Shown here: positions 45,099 through 53,446 of the stretch, one piece after another
Position numbering within the stretch: position 1 is the first letter of the stretch
Layout: every line of letters starts with the position of its first letter
Source: Fulvivirga ligni
Lineage (GTDB): Bacteria > Bacteroidota > Bacteroidia > Cytophagales > Cyclobacteriaceae
Assembly (NCBI RefSeq): GCF_021389935.1
Contig: NZ_CP089979.1
Coordinates: forward strand, 2,957,001-3,021,000
Length of the DNA stretch: 64,000 nucleotides
Reading direction: 5' to 3'
Made by a program: the position numbers and the translations under genes
The notes under the pieces: generated by a model
Database searches by the model: none
The model's input: only the letters and a program-made list of their open reading frames with translations
What the model was told of the DNA's origin: nothing

Positions 45099-45989
45099 TT
45101 AGCTGTTCAGATTTCCTTCGAATATTTTTTTTAATTCGTGGATAGAATAAAATAGATCGATGTTTTTTGGTGTTTGGAGGATGTTATTTGTAATGTTTCT
45201 ACCTGAAATATATAGGTGTGACTTGGGGAATTTGCGGGAAAATAGGGTAAAAAATTCCACACTCCAGTTCTCAGAAGTCGAGACTGAACTAATGGTAACT
45301 AAATATTCAGGTTGAACTTTTGTTATGCAGGTTTCCAGGTCTGACAAGGGTACATGCTGTCCAAGATAGATGGTTCTATAGCCCATGTTGCGAAGCATGT
45401 AATTACAATACAACAATCCTAGCTCATGAAGTTCCTCAGGAGGTAAAAATAAAATCACTTTTTTTCTATCAGGCTCATTTACAGGCGGTAAATTATCGAT
45501 AGCTACGATGAATTTTTGCCTGATAAGGTTAGAAATAAAGTGTTCCTGAATGGGGGAGATGTTATTAGATAGCCAGAGTATGCCTATCTTCTCCAGGAAT
45601 GGGTATATAATGCTCAGTACAGTATTATCAAAGCCAAACTGACTGATGTAGTCATTCAACAAAGCTTCGAACAGCATCTCGTCCATATCTACCATGGCTA
45701 TGGACAGCTGATCAATGTAGGTGCTATAGTTAGAGTTCTGCTGACTTACCTCGTCTATTTCATGGGCCAGAGCATCCTGCGTAAGGGCTACAATATTGGA
45801 AATTTTATAGCCATGGTTATACAGGATCGCAATGTTGAGAATTCGTTTTAAGTCTTCGTCAGAATAAAAGCGGATGTTGGATGCGGTTCTTTTGGGTTTG
45901 ATCACCTGATACCGCTTTTCCCATATGCGTATAGTATGAGCTTTAATGCCTGAAAGTTGCGCAAGCTCTTTAATACTGTATTTACTCAT
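45099..45989 (-). CDS. CarH/LitR-type MerR regulator, predicted adenosylcobalamin photoreceptor
   Basis: The product has 296 residues. The MerR HTH (5-70) contains SIKELAQLSGIKAHTIRIWEK. The helical cap domain (~90-165) has the W-x9-EH motif (W139, E149, H150) that shields the adenosyl group. The Rossmann B12 domain (~175-296) has ExHxxG with lower ligand H188 (EELHELG). All key CarH residues are present, so it probably binds AdoCbl in the dark as a repressor tetramer and releases DNA in light. It lies just upstream of the sigma factor and carotenoid operon on the same strand. A B12-independent relative such as CarA is less likely given the full motif set. Confidence 0.93.
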   Translation of the reverse strand: MSKYSIKELAQLSGIKAHTIRIWEKRYQVIKPKRTASNIRFYSDEDLKRILNIAILYNHGYKISNIVALTQDALAHEIDEVSQQNSNYSTYIDQLSIAMVDMDEMLFEALLNDYISQFGFDNTVLSIIYPFLEKIGILWLSNNISPIQEHFISNLIRQKFIVAIDNLPPVNEPDRKKVILFLPPEELHELGLLYCNYMLRNMGYRTIYLGQHVPLSDLETCITKVQPEYLVTISSVSTSENWSVEFFTLFSRKFPKSHLYISGRNITNNILQTPKNIDLFYSIHELKKIFEGNLNS

Positions 45990-46063
45990 GAGGTAGAATG
46001 GGAAACTTTATTTTATCAGGATACTAACAGTGAAAGTGAGAGAATGTTGTAGAAAGGGCATAA

Positions 46064-46095
46064 AAAAAGCCTTGATGTAAACACCAAGGCTTTTT
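46064..46095 (-). terminator. Terminator of rpsF-rpsR-rplI
   Basis: AAAAAGCCTTG (46064-46074) pairs perfectly with CAAGGCTTTTT (46085-46095) around a 10-nt loop. On the minus strand the stem runs into T residues, 18 bp after the rplI stop. Confidence 0.9.
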
Positions 46096-46112
46096 CTTAT
46101 AGTATTTCTGAA

Positions 46113-46556
46113 TTACTCAGCTATAACGTTAATTTTAACATCGTGCTTCACATCTCTATGAAGGTCGATAGTAGCTGTGTACTCTCCAAGATCTTTGATA
46201 TTTTCGTTGAAAGAGATTTTCTTCTTGTCAATATCAAATCCTTTAGATTTTAATTTTTCAGCTACCTGAGTAGTAGTGATAGCACCGAAAATTTTACCGC
46301 TTTCACCAGCTTTCGTACCGATTTCGATAGTCATATCGCCAATTTTAGCTGCAATTTCTTCAGCATCTTTCTTTATTTTTTCTGCTTTGTGGGCTGCTTG
46401 CTTGATGTTCTCAGCGATCATCTTAGAGTTAGATTTGCTAGCAATGATAGCAAAACCCTGAGGAATCAAGTAGTTGCGACCGTAACCTGGCTTCACCTCT
46501 ACAGTGTCATTCTTGTAACCAAGTCCTTGTATATCTTGTTTTAATATTACTTCCAT
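46113..46556 (-). CDS. rplI: 50S ribosomal protein L9
   Basis: Component of the large subunit near the L1 stalk. The 147-residue protein has the N-terminal rRNA-binding domain MEVILKQDIQGLGYKNDTVE with GYGRNYLIPQGFA, a connecting helix rich in A, E and K, and the C-terminal domain with GKIFGAITTTQVAEKL. Length is standard. It is the last gene of rpsF-rpsR-rplI, 18 bp after rpsR. Confidence 0.98.
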   Translation of the reverse strand: MEVILKQDIQGLGYKNDTVEVKPGYGRNYLIPQGFAIIASKSNSKMIAENIKQAAHKAEKIKKDAEEIAAKIGDMTIEIGTKAGESGKIFGAITTTQVAEKLKSKGFDIDKKKISFNENIKDLGEYTATIDLHRDVKHDVKINVIAE

Positions 46557-46574
46557 GATAATTAAGCTCTTTTC

Positions 46575-46826
46575 TTATTTTAAAGAATCGGTTACATATG
46601 GCAATAAAGCTATGTGTCTAGCTCTTTTTACTGCCTGAGATACTTTCTTTTGGAATTTTAAGCTAGTACCAGTTATTCTTCTTGGTAAAATTTTACCTTG
46701 CTCATTTACAAACTTCAACAAGAAATCAGGATCCTTGTAATCGATGTATTTGATACCGTTTTTCTTGAAACGGCAGTATTTGTTCTTGTTTTCGTTCCTG
46801 TTTACAGGTTCGTTCATTAATGTCAT
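46575..46826 (-). CDS. rpsR: 30S ribosomal protein S18
   Basis: Small-subunit platform protein that pairs with S6. The 83 residues include [19 protein letters not shown] and the conserved [19 protein letters not shown] followed by [11 protein letters not shown]. It overlaps rpsF by 4 bp (ATGA), so translation is coupled. Confidence 0.98.
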   Translation of the reverse strand: MTLMNEPVNRNENKNKYCRFKKNGIKYIDYKDPDFLLKFVNEQGKILPRRITGTSLKFQKKVSQAVKRARHIALLPYVTDSLK

Positions 46827-47191
46827 GATGCTGGCTCCTCCTTAGCCTTCTTCTTATCTTTTCTAAATGCTCCTTTTCTACGCTTTTCGTTATACTCGAT
46901 AGCGTGCTTGTCTAAAGAAACTGTAAGGAATCTCATGATTGCCTCGTCTCTTCTAAACTCAGTCTCTAATTTGTCTACAAGCTCAGGATTCGCCTCAAAT
47001 TCAACCAGGTTATAGAAACCAGTAGATTTATGCTGGATAGGATAAGCCAGCTTTTTTAGTCCCCACTGTTCTTCATTGATGATGTTTGCTTCACCATCTT
47101 TCAATACCTGTACGAATTTTGCGACAGTATCCTTCATCTGCTCCTCAGACAAAACGGGATTTAAAATGAATACCGTCTCGTAATTTTTCAT
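46823..47191 (-). CDS. rpsF: 30S ribosomal protein S6
   Basis: Binds S18 and 16S rRNA in the platform. The 122-residue protein begins [18 protein letters not shown] and contains [20 protein letters not shown] and a charged KK-rich C-terminal tail. It heads the rpsF-rpsR-rplI operon, with a strong promoter 39-68 bp upstream. The CCG-containing S6:S18 leader motif known in other phyla was looked for in the short leader and not seen. Confidence 0.98.
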   Translation of the reverse strand: MKNYETVFILNPVLSEEQMKDTVAKFVQVLKDGEANIINEEQWGLKKLAYPIQHKSTGFYNLVEFEANPELVDKLETEFRRDEAIMRFLTVSLDKHAIEYNEKRRKGAFRKDKKKAKEEPAS

Positions 47192-47229
47192 AAAATCAGT
47201 ATTTTATAAGTGATTAAAATTTTGGTCTG

Positions 47230-47259
47230 CAAAACTAGTTATTCTTTTTTATAAATCAA
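47230..47259 (-). promoter_or_regulatory. Promoter of rpsF-rpsR-rplI
   Basis: On the minus strand TTG (complement of 47257-47259), a 19-bp AT-rich spacer and TAGTTTTG (complement of 47230-47237) match the Bacteroidota consensus fully. The start site should be near 47225, leaving a leader of ~33 nt. Confidence 0.8.
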
Positions 47260-47280
47260 AAATACCCTTAATATTACTTC

Positions 47281-48363
47281 ATGCTTTTATCGGGTTATCA
47301 CAGACTAATTTTTGTATTTCTTACCATTACAGGGCTCTGCTCTAATCTCATGGCGCAATCGGCAAACGACAATATGAAGGAAGCTATCCGCCTTAATGTA
47401 GGAAAACCGGTCAATTCTCATACTGAGAAGAATACGGTGGAGGCTGCATGTATTAATGAGGAACTAACCGGAAAATGCATTAAGTACCATAATGATCAAT
47501 GGTATATATTTAATACAGATAGCGCTTCACATTTATATATTAATATCTCTGATCAGAAATGCCGTGATTTACTGGGGGTGCAGTTAGTAGTGTTTGAAGG
47601 CGATCTTTGCCAGCCTCATACCTACAGCATGCTATCCTGTGTTTCTCTGGCTACCCAGGACGATATTTTTGTTGAGCTTGAAAACCTCAAGCCTCACCAC
47701 GACTACTGGATTAATATTGATGGCTATTTACATGACTTTTGTGCCTTCGCTCTGGAAGTTAATGCTAAGCCAAACGGTGTATCGGCTGAGAAAGTGGAGG
47801 TGCTGAATGACTTTGAGGCTCAGGCCAATGGTAATAAGGTATTATTAGAATGGAGCATCCCTGATTCTCTGCTACAGCAATGTAAGGGAACCAAAATACA
47901 GCGCAGAGAGCAGTCAGCGTTTAAATTCGGTGAATTAGAGGAGGTGCCCATGAACTACAATGCTTTCGGAAATGCACAGCAGGATTACTTTTACACCGAT
48001 AGTCTTTTTAGACCAGGTACATATTATTACCGATTGATACTTGAGCTTCAGGGAGAAAGAAACTATTTGGTGAAAGAGGTATATTTCCATATTTCTGATG
48101 GGCCTGATAAAATCACCTTGCCGCTGGATTTTGACAAGGGATCGGAAATTCAGATTACCATTATTGGTGGTGAACCTTCAGAGACGCTGAGCGAATATCA
48201 TTTTGGCTATAGCCCTGCTGATGATAGAGAACATGTATTATTTACTGACCAATTTCTTGCAAAGGGGATACGATATGTGGAAATTAAGGTGGTGGATTTA
48301 GACCATGATTACCATCAGACATATTATGCTGATTTAGAGAAGGGTATAGTGAAACGTTATTAA
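47281..48363 (+). CDS. Secreted protein of unknown function with PPC-like and fibronectin-like parts
   Basis: The product has 360 residues. The signal peptide ends near CSNLMAQ (26). Residues ~30-165 contain paired cysteines and strands (YHNDQWYIFNTDSASHLYIN, DYWINIDGYLHDFCAF) resembling pre-peptidase C-terminal domains. Residues ~170-265 look like a fibronectin-type domain (KVLLEWSIPDSL, TYYYRLILELQGE). No catalytic motif or T9SS tail is visible. It is divergent from rpsF and 34 bp before the glycosyltransferase. Export to the periplasm or beyond is likely; the role is unknown. Confidence 0.75.
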   Translation: MLLSGYHRLIFVFLTITGLCSNLMAQSANDNMKEAIRLNVGKPVNSHTEKNTVEAACINEELTGKCIKYHNDQWYIFNTDSASHLYINISDQKCRDLLGVQLVVFEGDLCQPHTYSMLSCVSLATQDDIFVELENLKPHHDYWINIDGYLHDFCAFALEVNAKPNGVSAEKVEVLNDFEAQANGNKVLLEWSIPDSLLQQCKGTKIQRREQSAFKFGELEEVPMNYNAFGNAQQDYFYTDSLFRPGTYYYRLILELQGERNYLVKEVYFHISDGPDKITLPLDFDKGSEIQITIIGGEPSETLSEYHFGYSPADDREHVLFTDQFLAKGIRYVEIKVVDLDHDYHQTYYADLEKGIVKRY

Positions 48364-48396
48364 AATCCTTATTGAATAAAACTTCGTAACTGGTTT

Positions 48397-49107
48397 ATGG
48401 AAATTTCCATTATCATTCCTACGTATAATGAAGAAGCCAATATTCTCCCTTTATTACATTTTTTAGAAGAGGAAATTAGCGGTAAGTCGGCTGAGATTAT
48501 TGTGATTGATGGAGGTAGCACTGATGCCACCAGGACGAGGGTGATGGAAACATCCGCCAGATTTATGCTAAGCGAAAATAAGGGCAGAGCTTTTCAGATG
48601 AACGAAGCTGCTGAGGTGGCCAAAGGAGACCTTTTGTATTTTGTGCATGCAGATACCAGGCCGCCGGTAGGGTTTTATGAACATCTACTTAATGCTGTCA
48701 ATAATCGAATCAAAGCGGGCTGTTTTACATCAATTTTTGATTGGGCGCATCCTTTTTTGCGATTTTGTAATTGGTTTTCGAGGTTGCCTTTTTGGTTTTG
48801 TAGGGGCGGTGGGCAAACACTATTTGTAAACAAATGGTTATTCAAGCACCTGGAAGGTTTCGATACTTCTATGATGATCATGGAAGAATACGATTTTATA
48901 GAGCGGGTGAAAGAGGTGGAGAGATTTAAGGTGATTAAGGAAAACGCCATATCCTCTGCCAGAGATTACCGGGCTAACGGAGCTGTAAGGCTTCAGATGA
49001 TCTATGCCTATGTATTTTTCTTATACTCCATTGGAGCATCTCAGGAGAAAATGGTAAAGACCATTAAAAAGCATGTGGTAAAACCTTCTAAATCATGTAT
49101 AGATTAA
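48397..49107 (+). CDS. Glycosyltransferase family 2, TIGR04283 type
   Basis: The 236-residue GT-A enzyme starts ISIIIPTYNEEANI. It has the donor region IIVIDGGSTDAT, the metal motif HADTRPP (DxD-like) and the lid GGGQTLFVNKWLFK, followed by MEEYDFIERVK. This subfamily was named for its link to arsenosugar synthesis clusters, but most members occur outside them, and no arsS-like gene is visible here. The DUF547 gene follows by 10 bp, a frequent pairing. The sugar and acceptor are unknown. Confidence 0.88.
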   Translation: MEISIIIPTYNEEANILPLLHFLEEEISGKSAEIIVIDGGSTDATRTRVMETSARFMLSENKGRAFQMNEAAEVAKGDLLYFVHADTRPPVGFYEHLLNAVNNRIKAGCFTSIFDWAHPFLRFCNWFSRLPFWFCRGGGQTLFVNKWLFKHLEGFDTSMMIMEEYDFIERVKEVERFKVIKENAISSARDYRANGAVRLQMIYAYVFFLYSIGASQEKMVKTIKKHVVKPSKSCID

Positions 49108-49117
49108 ACGAAAAATA

Positions 49118-49888
49118 ATGAAAGCTGTGATTAAATATATGTTTATTCCTTTGATGCTTATATCTGTAATGGCTTGTAATAGTACAGCCAGAAGCAGTTC
49201 GGCTGAGCCTCCGTCTCATAAGCTTTGGGATGAACTAGTGAAGAGGCACGTAGATGCAGAAGGATTAGTAGACTACAAAGGCTTTGTAAAAGATAAAAAG
49301 CAGCTGGAAGAATACCTGAGTCAGGTAAGTAGTCATGCACCGGATAAGGCAAAATGGTCTAAGGCTGAGCAGCTGGCCTATTGGATCAATGCTTACAATG
49401 CATTCACTATCAAACTGATAGTTGATAATTATCCAGTGGAAAGTATTCAGGATCTGCACCCTACTTTGAAGATTCCTGGAATTAATACCGTGTGGCACAA
49501 GAAGTTCTTCAAAATAGGAGGCAAGGAGAGCAGCCTTGACGAGATTGAGCATGATATACTTAGAAAGGAGTTTAATGAACCAAGAATACACTTTGCCATT
49601 AACTGCGCGTCATACTCTTGCCCTCAGCTTAGGAATGAAGCTTATACCGCACCGAAGATTGAACAACAACTGAAAGAGCAAGCCATATCATTTGTTAATG
49701 ATGGTAAGCGTAATAAAATAGAGAAAAATCATGTTGAGCTATCCAAGATATTTAGCTGGTTCACCAAGGATTTTACTAAAAAAGGCGATCTGATCGATTT
49801 TCTAAATCAGTACAGTAAAGTCAAAATCTCCAAAGATGCAGATATAGATTATCTGGATTATGACTGGAGGTTGAATGAGCAGGAGTAA
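49118..49888 (+). CDS. DUF547 lipoprotein
   Basis: The 256-residue protein starts with a lipoprotein signal (SVMA-C, Cys20). The DUF547 domain follows: LWDELVKRHVDAEGLVDYKG, QLAYWINAYNAFTIKLIVD, LDEIEHDILRKEF and IHFAINCASYSCPQL, with the conserved Cys-Ser-x-Pro region. DUF547 has a transglutaminase-like fold in some predictions, and the SCP motif could include a catalytic Cys. It follows the glycosyltransferase by 10 bp. The function is not established. Confidence 0.9.
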   Translation: MKAVIKYMFIPLMLISVMACNSTARSSSAEPPSHKLWDELVKRHVDAEGLVDYKGFVKDKKQLEEYLSQVSSHAPDKAKWSKAEQLAYWINAYNAFTIKLIVDNYPVESIQDLHPTLKIPGINTVWHKKFFKIGGKESSLDEIEHDILRKEFNEPRIHFAINCASYSCPQLRNEAYTAPKIEQQLKEQAISFVNDGKRNKIEKNHVELSKIFSWFTKDFTKKGDLIDFLNQYSKVKISKDADIDYLDYDWRLNEQE

Positions 49889-49987
49889 TTTAATCCTTAC
49901 TAGATCGTTTTTTTTACTTTAATTAAAAGTTCTGGATAATAAGAAAGTAAAAGGGTAGCCACACCAGTGCAGACAGAGTATCTCAAA

Positions 49988-50446
49988 TCATGCATTCCAT
50001 ATAATACTGGAACCTAAACGGCTAATAAACTTACGGAAATCTTGGAGCTGATTATCTTTTTCAATTGATTTTAGTGATAGCTTAAACCGTTTTCCTTTAA
50101 TCGTTCGCAGATACATGATTGTGCCATTTTGTAAAGAATTGTATACGCAATAAGCTCCAAATAGAAGCGGAATCACAGGTATTACAATTTGTTCAATATA
50201 TATCGTATGCAGAGTTCCATTGACATATGCGAGATAAAGCTTTACTGAATAGTAGATGAAGAAAAGAACCAGGCCCAAGCCAATAGTAAAAATAACACCC
50301 CAATTTTTCAATTCCTTTCCCTTTTTCACTTCTATTTTTAGGATCTCAGAGAATAATATGCTTTTATAGTTAAAGCGGTCTCGTAGTAAATGAATACCCT
50401 CATCAGATAGTCCGAATTCTTTTGTTTCAAAAATATAGCTGTTCAT
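49988..50446 (-). CDS. Two-span membrane protein of unknown function (PH-like)
   Basis: The product has 152 residues. An N-terminal strand region (FETKEFGLSDEGIHLL, FSEILKIEVKKGKELKNW) is followed by two membrane helices (~50-68 and ~85-105) and a C-terminal strand/helix part (YLRTIKGKRFKLSLKSIE). The arrangement resembles bacterial PH-domain membrane proteins, but the family is not certain. The upstream gene ends 39 bp away on the same strand. Its function is not predictable. Confidence 0.65.
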   Translation of the reverse strand: MNSYIFETKEFGLSDEGIHLLRDRFNYKSILFSEILKIEVKKGKELKNWGVIFTIGLGLVLFFIYYSVKLYLAYVNGTLHTIYIEQIVIPVIPLLFGAYCVYNSLQNGTIMYLRTIKGKRFKLSLKSIEKDNQLQDFRKFISRLGSSIIWNA

Positions 50447-50485
50447 GTTGTATAGAATTGATTTTGGATAGTTTAATTTAATATA

Positions 50486-50821
50486 TCATATCTCCTCCAA
50501 TAAGGATTCACCATGGGACATATCTCCTGAGGTCCATTGCCATTTTTCATGTAGGCGTACCTTGCCGGAAGGTAAAACCTCAGGTGTAGACTGACAAATG
50601 CCAGTCATCAATTCACCTTTAGCGTTGATTTGATGGTACCTCATGTTGATGTTTCCATCTTCATCTACCAGGCCAATGAGGTGTCCTTTTTTGATCTGAC
50701 TACCGCTATATTCACAGGTTAAAATATTACCCTCCTGATGATAATGGAAAATAGTATCCTCGGATATCTCACCATTTTCAGAGTTGCTCAGTGGTCTAAA
50801 CTTTTTATGGTGGTAGTTCAT
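50486..50821 (-). CDS. Small protein of the type annotated 'N-acetylglutamate synthase' in Bacteroidota
   Basis: The 111-residue protein is made of MORN-like beta strands: KKFRPLSNSENGEISEDTIF, QEGNILTCEYSG, IKKGHLIGLVDEDGNINMRY and GKVRLHEKWQWTSGD. Homologs are widely labelled N-acetylglutamate synthase, but it has no acetyltransferase fold or CoA motif and is far too short for argA, so that label should not be trusted. It is a cytosolic protein of unknown role. It lies 30 bp after the methyltransferase gene on the same strand and may be co-transcribed with it. Confidence 0.8.
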   Translation of the reverse strand: MNYHHKKFRPLSNSENGEISEDTIFHYHQEGNILTCEYSGSQIKKGHLIGLVDEDGNINMRYHQINAKGELMTGICQSTPEVLPSGKVRLHEKWQWTSGDMSHGESLLEEI

Positions 50822-50851
50822 AGTTGGGTGGTTTAAGTCATTGCAAATTAC

Positions 50852-51466
50852 TTATAATTTCTTTCCTACAAACCTCACCACGGAGCCTGTGCCGTTATGA
50901 TACTTTCCCTCTGATAGCTCATTGAGTTCTTCCTTCAGGTATAAGTTTTCATAATTGCAGAAATCATTTTCTATTTCTTCTGTAGAAAAAAGAGTCTCCA
51001 GGTCTCTGGGGCCTCCTACGGCAGGATTTTGCTGCACTATGGGTAGGTGACTTTTGCTAAATGCTTCAAATATGATGATGCCACCAGGCTTAAGGTATAG
51101 ATTCAGTTTTTGGTGTAATTTTGACTTGATCGGGCCTGGAAAGTGAGCATAAATGAGCCCTATAGCATCAAAGCTGCTTTCTTCAAATGAGAGGTCATTC
51201 AGATCGCCAACAATGTATTGCAAGGGCACCTGCTTGTCTATGGCCAGAGCCATTGCCTTTTTTTTTCCTTCTTCGCTTAAATCCATGCTAGTGACGTCCC
51301 AGCCTTTTTCAGCGGCAAATACACCATTTCTGCCTTCACCATCTGCCGGCATTAGTATTTTTCCAGGGCTTAATTTTTCTAACCAAAGCTTAAAGAATTC
51401 ATTAGGAGCGGAGCCGTAGGCAAAACCGGTTTCTTCGTAGCGATCATCCCATTTTTGTTTTGACAT
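50852..51466 (-). CDS. SAM-dependent class I methyltransferase (TehB-like)
   Basis: The start at 51466 gives 204 residues beginning MSKQKWDDRYEETGFAYG, the family's conserved opening. The frame is open to 51535, but the extra residues look non-homologous. SAM motif I is modified to ILMPADGEGRNGVFAAEKGW, with motif II at VTSMDLSEEG. GLIYAHFPGPIKSKLHQKLN and LKPGGIIIFEAFS follow. TehB relatives modify tellurite, thiols or small molecules, and the substrate here is unknown. Its start is ~75 bp after the AraC-type gene on the same strand. Confidence 0.88.
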   Translation of the reverse strand: MSKQKWDDRYEETGFAYGSAPNEFFKLWLEKLSPGKILMPADGEGRNGVFAAEKGWDVTSMDLSEEGKKKAMALAIDKQVPLQYIVGDLNDLSFEESSFDAIGLIYAHFPGPIKSKLHQKLNLYLKPGGIIIFEAFSKSHLPIVQQNPAVGGPRDLETLFSTEEIENDFCNYENLYLKEELNELSEGKYHNGTGSVVRFVGKKL

Positions 51467-51541
51467 ATCAGTTGTGTTTTTTGGTAAAGGTAAGGTTGCG
51501 AAAGGTAGGTAGGATAGGAGATATGTGAAATACAATAGTAC

Positions 51542-52378
51542 TTATTTGTACTTCTTGCGGAATGCTTCTGGTGAAAGGTCCATATGCTTTTTGAAAAACC
51601 TGATAAAGTAAGAAGGATCAGTATATCCCAGGTGATAAGCGATTTCATTGACCTGGTTATTAGTAGTGAGTAGGTGTCTCTTAGCTTCCAGAATTATTTG
51701 TTCATTGATTATTCCAGAGGCGGTTTTACCAATTAATTTTTTAGTGATTGCATTGAGCTGGTAAGTGCTAAGATGAAGATTGTCAGCGTATTCTGATACC
51801 TGTTTGCAAGTTTGAATGTTGGCCTCTAAGAGCTCAGTGAAGGTATCCAGTTTCTCTTGTGCATGAGTCTGGTCGGTAGATAAAACAGCTTTTTTCTGTT
51901 GACGATTTAATTCAATAAACAAAAGGTTCATCCATGATCCGATGGCCTCTTCAAAATGTTGCTTTTGTTCCAAATACTCATTTTCGATGCTTTTGGTGAT
52001 GAGAATAACCTTTCGAAGACTTTCCTCGCTCAGTTGAATCGGGCTATTTTGAGCTAGTGATCTGAGATGGCTGGTTTGGGTAGTTGAGAGCAGTTCTTTG
52101 CCAAACTGTAGGATGTAACCATGTGCAGGTTGATTGATATGTAGCGCATGGACCTGCCCCGGCTTTAATAAAAACGCGGAGCCTGCCTTGACTTCATATT
52201 CTGCAAAATCGATCGCATGAATACCATGTCCTTTTTCTACGATCAACAGGTAGTAAAAGCTATGCCGGTGTAATGGTTCGGAGAGTTCCTTTCTGGATAG
52301 GAGGGTGTGGAGATTTTTTATTTTGAAATGTGAATCACTGGGCAAATCAGAAAGTTGGCGAATTGGTATATCACTCAT
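51542..52378 (-). CDS. AraC-family transcriptional regulator
   Basis: The product has 278 residues. An N-terminal cupin domain (LHRHSFYYLLIVEKGHGIHA, FLLKPGQVHALHI) senses a small ligand. The C-terminal pair of HTH motifs (~180-278) includes LHLSTYQLNAITKKLIGKTA and VNEIAYHLGYTDPSYFIRFF, followed by KKHMDLSPEAFRKKY. The start overlaps the stop of the TPR lipoprotein by one base. It may control that gene or the methyltransferase downstream. Confidence 0.93.
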   Translation of the reverse strand: MSDIPIRQLSDLPSDSHFKIKNLHTLLSRKELSEPLHRHSFYYLLIVEKGHGIHAIDFAEYEVKAGSAFLLKPGQVHALHINQPAHGYILQFGKELLSTTQTSHLRSLAQNSPIQLSEESLRKVILITKSIENEYLEQKQHFEEAIGSWMNLLFIELNRQQKKAVLSTDQTHAQEKLDTFTELLEANIQTCKQVSEYADNLHLSTYQLNAITKKLIGKTASGIINEQIILEAKRHLLTTNNQVNEIAYHLGYTDPSYFIRFFKKHMDLSPEAFRKKYK

Positions 52379-53331
52379 TATTTGCAGTTTTCTTGTATCA
52401 GGGCATTCACTTCATTACCATACTTTTCCTCAAAGCCCAGTAAAGAGGATTTAAAGAGATCTTCGCAGGCTAGTTCCATATTTCCTTTTTCCAAATGTAC
52501 CAGTGCTCTATTTTTATAAGCATAGGCATTTTCTGGGGCTAATTGCAGGGAAGAATTAATGTCATCCAGCGCCTCATCTAACTTTCCGAGCTTGTATTTT
52601 GCAAAGCCTCTGTTGTTGAAGGTAAATGCGTAGATTGTAGAAAGCGTAGGGATATTTTTTGTAATCCTAATTAGCCTGCTATGATCCAAAATCGCTTTCT
52701 CGTATAAGTTGGCAGATGTATACAGCAACGCCCGTTGTTCAAAGGCAAAATAATCGGTTGAATCAATGTCTATGGCTTTATTCAGGTATTCCAATGCAAT
52801 GTCAGGTTTATTTTGTTTTCTATTTACTGCACCTAGATAACTAAGAGCATTGTAATTATTTGGCTTTTGTTTTAGAATAAGTTCGAAATCCTGCTCGGCT
52901 TCTTTGAGCATGTTTGTTTTATAATGAAGTGAGCCTATGATTGATTGTATTTCAAGATCATCTGTATACTTAAACTGATACTTTTCTAGTATTTTCAATG
53001 CTTCTCTATCTGAATAGAGATTGGCTTGGTGATATATCATGGCCTTATAGATATTAGCCTTTTCATAATTATTAGTTTTGGTAGCCTGATTTATTGAATA
53101 AACCGCAGAATCTAGCTCGCCGGTAGCTGCATGAATGCGACTTTTAATGGTCCAAGCCAGCTCATCTTTGGGGTAAGATGCTAAGTAAGAATTTATTATA
53201 GTTAGAGCCTCATTGTACTTTTCCTCATTAAAAAGCTGAGCAGCATTTTCCACTTCATTAGGTGGCTGCGCACAGGCTGTTAAAATCGAAATATTAATTA
53301 TTATTATAAGGAAGTGAAGAGCTCTCTGCAT
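52378..53331 (-). CDS. TPR lipoprotein
   Basis: The start at 53331 (MQRALHFLII) gives a typical 19-residue lipoprotein signal ending in ILTA-C. The frame is open to 53361, but that start would put ten unusual residues before the signal. The remaining ~300 residues are TPR repeats (AAQLFNEEKYNEALTIINSY, YNALSYLGAVNRKQNKPDIA, YAYKNRALVHLEKGNMELA). It is probably periplasmic-facing and mediates protein contacts. It forms a two-gene unit with the AraC regulator. No specific role can be assigned. Confidence 0.85.
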   Translation of the reverse strand: MQRALHFLIIIINISILTACAQPPNEVENAAQLFNEEKYNEALTIINSYLASYPKDELAWTIKSRIHAATGELDSAVYSINQATKTNNYEKANIYKAMIYHQANLYSDREALKILEKYQFKYTDDLEIQSIIGSLHYKTNMLKEAEQDFELILKQKPNNYNALSYLGAVNRKQNKPDIALEYLNKAIDIDSTDYFAFEQRALLYTSANLYEKAILDHSRLIRITKNIPTLSTIYAFTFNNRGFAKYKLGKLDEALDDINSSLQLAPENAYAYKNRALVHLEKGNMELACEDLFKSSLLGFEEKYGNEVNALIQENCK

Positions 53332-53446
53332 AGAGAGATAAGAAGGATTTGAACAGAACATTGAATTAGATTTAAGGTCTTTGCGCTAAACCGATTTAAT
53401 TTCCCAACTTTAAGGCTGTCTATTCACGATAAATCTGATTAATGCA

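Noticed and set aside
47192-47280. S6:S18 autoregulatory leader RNA upstream of rpsF
   Set aside because: The predicted leader is only ~33 nt, AT-rich and lacks the CCG bulge motif.
48397-49888. Arsenosugar biosynthesis locus
   Set aside because: Only the TIGR04283-type glycosyltransferase and DUF547 gene are present; no arsS, arsM or phosphatase gene is nearby.
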